Of a stretch of DNA of 64,000 bases, positions 61,702 to 64,000 are shown in pieces (the stretch's first letter is position 1; every line of letters begins with the position of its first letter). Made by a program: the position numbers and the translations under genes. The notes under the pieces are model-generated. The model saw only the letters and a program-made list of their open reading frames with translations. It was not told the DNA's origin and ran no database searches. The stretch lies in the NCBI RefSeq assembly GCF_018914005.1, contig NZ_JAHMHI010000001.1:248001-312000 (forward strand), given 5' to 3'. The DNA is from Mycoplasma zalophi. Lineage in GTDB: Bacteria > Bacillota_I > Bacilli_A > Mycoplasmatales > Metamycoplasmataceae.

Positions 61702-63498
61702 ATGAAAACATCAGCTTTTAAGTATTCAAAATTTGCTTTTAATACTGTATTTAAAAAGAAGAGTTCAATAGTATTACCCGTGTTAGTTTTGATTCTTTCA
61801 TTAACTTTGGGTTTAATTTTTAAATTCGCAATCAGCGAAAGATATTTAACACTGTCATCATATCTTTATATATTAGCAATTCTGATAATAACAGTATTAT
61901 TTGCATCGATAAAATCATTAAATATTTTTAAAGACTTTGAACAAGAAGGAATAGAATTAGTTAGTTTAGCTAAACCTATTTCAAGAAACAATATAGTTAT
62001 AGGTAAATTATTTACTTTAACTTTCTTTGGATTAATATGATCAGTTGTGCTATTTATTTCTGCGCTTTTATCATCTTATCCAATATATAACAACATAAAT
62101 CTATTTACATACTCATTATTGATATTTTTTGTTGGTTTTGTAACATATTTACTTGCAAGTTTATTAACTTCTTTAATAAGTTATAAATTAAGTCAAAAAT
62201 TATCTATTACATTACCACTAGTATTTTTTATACCACTTGCTCTTGGGGGTTCATTACTATCTGCAAATGCAACTACAAATATAAATAATGCAGCATATTA
62301 CGTTAACAAAAAATATCCATATCATTTTTCAGGTAATGAAGCAAATGTAGAACCATTTTTTATAAATAATAATAAAGATGAATTACTACTATTACCTAAC
62401 GGATTAGAAAATAAACAATTCACACAAAAACAAACAAATTACTTACAAGAAGTTATGAATATAGCAAATAATTCATCAAAAGAATGACAGGTATATTCAT
62501 GATTATCAGTACCTTATCAATTACTTGATATTTTTAATTTCAAAAATCAAAATATTTTTGATTCAATTACTAAAAATAATTTTTCAAATTTAGATGGTTA
62601 TATTTATTACAATAATCAAGATAGTATTTTATTTAAATATAAATTAGATAAAAACCCTAATTTAACAAAATATTCTGTTTCAAACACTGAAAAAAAATAC
62701 ATAGTTCCTGGTTTATTAAAATCAAATTCAGTAATTCCAAATAGTATAAACACTGGAATAATTTATGCAAGAGAGGGAGCAGAAGATGTAAATGCAAAAT
62801 TCCCTGAAGATAGTTCACAATTTGCAGCAGAAAACAATATAGTAGGAAAATTAAATTGAAATTTTGTTTACGAAATTTTAGAAGATAAAGCTTTTAATCT
62901 TATTGCTAAAAAATTTATAGAAGAATTTAATAAAAATAAAAAATCTACTGATTTACGTCAATTACACACTGAATTATTAGAAGAAATTTCAAAATTCATC
63001 AATGATGAACAATCAGATATAAACACATACTCAAACCCTAATTTAGTATTATTTAATGAACATTCAGTTCAAGAAAAAAGATTACAATCTGAAATAGAAA
63101 GAAAAATTTATTTTGCAACTGCTTTATTAAACTTTATTTACTTTAATTACCAAGATACTACACTATATCAAGCAATGATAAAAAATCCAAATAATGACAA
63201 TACTTTTGGAAATAGTCAATTTGAATTACAAGTTGCTGGATTTAAATATTTAATAGGTGGATATGATAAATTTGAAACAAGATTTATTTTAGTAGAAAAA
63301 GATAAAGATGTTATTATTAGATACAAATTAACACCAAGTGATACTAATTACTTATTCCAATCACAAGATCAACTTTTTGCAATAAATAGAGAAAAACAAA
63401 TAGTAAATAAAAACGTTTATTATGCACTATGAATAATATTAATTGTTATTTTATATGGAACATCATTTACAATTTACAGAAGAAAGGATTATAAATAG
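61702..63498 (+). CDS. ABC transporter permease (ABC-2 type, with large extracellular domain)
   Basis: The 598-residue protein starts at ATG 61702, 8 nt after AAAGG. It has an N-terminal Lys-rich entry and about five or six helices (SSIVLPVLVLILSLTLGLIF, YLYILAILIITVLFASI, LFTYSLLIFFVGFVTYLL, ITLPLVFFIPLALGGSLL), then about 350 residues of hydrophilic, presumably extracellular sequence, and one last helix (YALWIILIVILYGTSFTIY) with a basic tail. A KSLNIFKDFEQEGIELVSLAKPISR segment resembles the coupling loop of ABC-2 permeases. It works with the ATPase that starts 2 nt downstream. Substrate unknown. Confidence 0.75.
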
Positions 63499-63500
63499 TT

Positions 63501-64000
63501 ATGGAAAAGATTTTAGAAATAAATAATTTAAATAAAGTATTTCCAAAAACAAATAGAGGGATTAAAAATATCAGTTTTTCTGTTGAATCAGGTGATTTTC
63601 ACGCTTTTATTGGTGAAAATGGTGCTGGTAAAACCACTACTATAAAAACTATTATTGGTGCTTTTGTAAATTATGAAGGTGAAATTTTAATAAACAATAT
63701 TAACATAAAAAAAGCAGAAGCAAAAAGCATTATAGGTTATGTTCCGGAAGTTGCAATTTTCCCAAAAGAATTAACAGTTTTTAATTATTTATATAATCTA
63801 CTTATTTTGTCAAATGTAGACAAAAAAGAAGCCAATGAAAGAATAGATAAATATTTAAAACTATTTAATATTGAAAATTTAAAAAATGAAAAACCACACA
63901 CTTTTTCAACAGGTCAAAAGAAAAAAGTTTTATTAATTCAAGCTTTACTTCATAACCCTAAATTACTTATTTTAGATGAACCAGCTGCCAATTTAGATCC
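63501..64000 (+). CDS. ABC transporter ATP-binding protein (partial, runs off the right edge)
   Basis: Starts at ATG 63501, 2 nt after the permease stop. Visible are Walker A GENGAGKTTT, the Q/P-loop region (GYVPEVAIFPKELTV), signature STGQKKKV (in place of LSGGQ) and Walker B LLILDEPAANLD. The remainder is outside the window. It energises the permease encoded just upstream, in the style of ABC-2 drug or lantibiotic exporters. Confidence 0.92.
   Translation, partial: MEKILEINNLNKVFPKTNRGIKNISFSVESGDFHAFIGENGAGKTTTIKTIIGAFVNYEGEILINNINIKKAEAKSIIGYVPEVAIFPKELTVFNYLYNLLILSNVDKKEANERIDKYLKLFNIENLKNEKPHTFSTGQKKKVLLIQALLHNPKLLILDEPAANLD

Overview
The window is mycoplasma chromosome (Mollicutes, class with genetic code 4). 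It is very AT-rich. In nearly every conserved gene UGA must be read as Trp: reading through UGA joins neighbouring fragments into full-length LysS, PepC, HsdR/HsdM, ABC-F, an F1-like ATPase and the MIB/MIP proteins. The MIB-MIP immunoglobulin-cleaving system and a type 3 F1-like ATPase cluster point to an animal-associated Mycoplasma/Mycoplasmopsis-type species. I cannot name the species.

Layout. (1) 1-9 kb is a hypervariable accessory region. It holds a partial lipoprotein; a BcgI-like restriction-methylase with a specificity gene switched by an (AG)11 tract; a two-helix membrane protein; a DUF3800 remnant; three possible small structured RNAs; repeat and IS debris; a Panacea-type antitoxin with an overlapping downstream toxin candidate; and a decayed IS3-family element. 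(2) 9.5-11.1 kb holds a glycerophosphodiester phosphodiesterase coupled to a membrane-anchored protein of unknown function. (3) 11.7-17.65 kb is a tight three-gene minus-strand operon: two ClpB-like AAA+ proteins, one with both nucleotide sites eroded and one with a single intact site, followed by a Lon-like protease with intact catalytic Ser/Lys. I do not recognise this combination as a described system. (4) 17.7-19.1 kb is IS debris plus a fragment of a paralogue of the giant surface protein. (5) 19.2-27.4 kb is a complete type I restriction-modification locus (hsdR, hsdM, two hsdS loci, an inverted silent half-gene, a tyrosine recombinase) with four copies of a 16-bp inversion site. (6) 27.7-34.6 kb encodes a 2289-residue coiled-coil surface protein with an (AT)11 tract in its promoter region. 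(7) 34.8-53.1 kb is an 11-gene minus-strand operon: MIB1-MIP1, seven genes of an F1-like ATPase/membrane complex, then MIB2-MIP2. Its promoter carries an A17 tract next to a TATAAT box. (8) 53.2-64 kb is mostly housekeeping: lysS (minus), then on the plus strand an ABC-F protein, two TDT-type transporters, two tandem PepC-type peptidases and an ABC exporter (permease, and the start of its ATPase).

Four separate switching devices (AG tract in a coding region, DNA inversion, A tract in a promoter, AT tract upstream of a gene) control restriction specificity and surface or antibody-evasion proteins. The window therefore looks like a centre of phase variation. The MIB-MIP proteins capture and cleave host immunoglobulin, and the adjacent F1-like ATPase is thought to act with them at the membrane.
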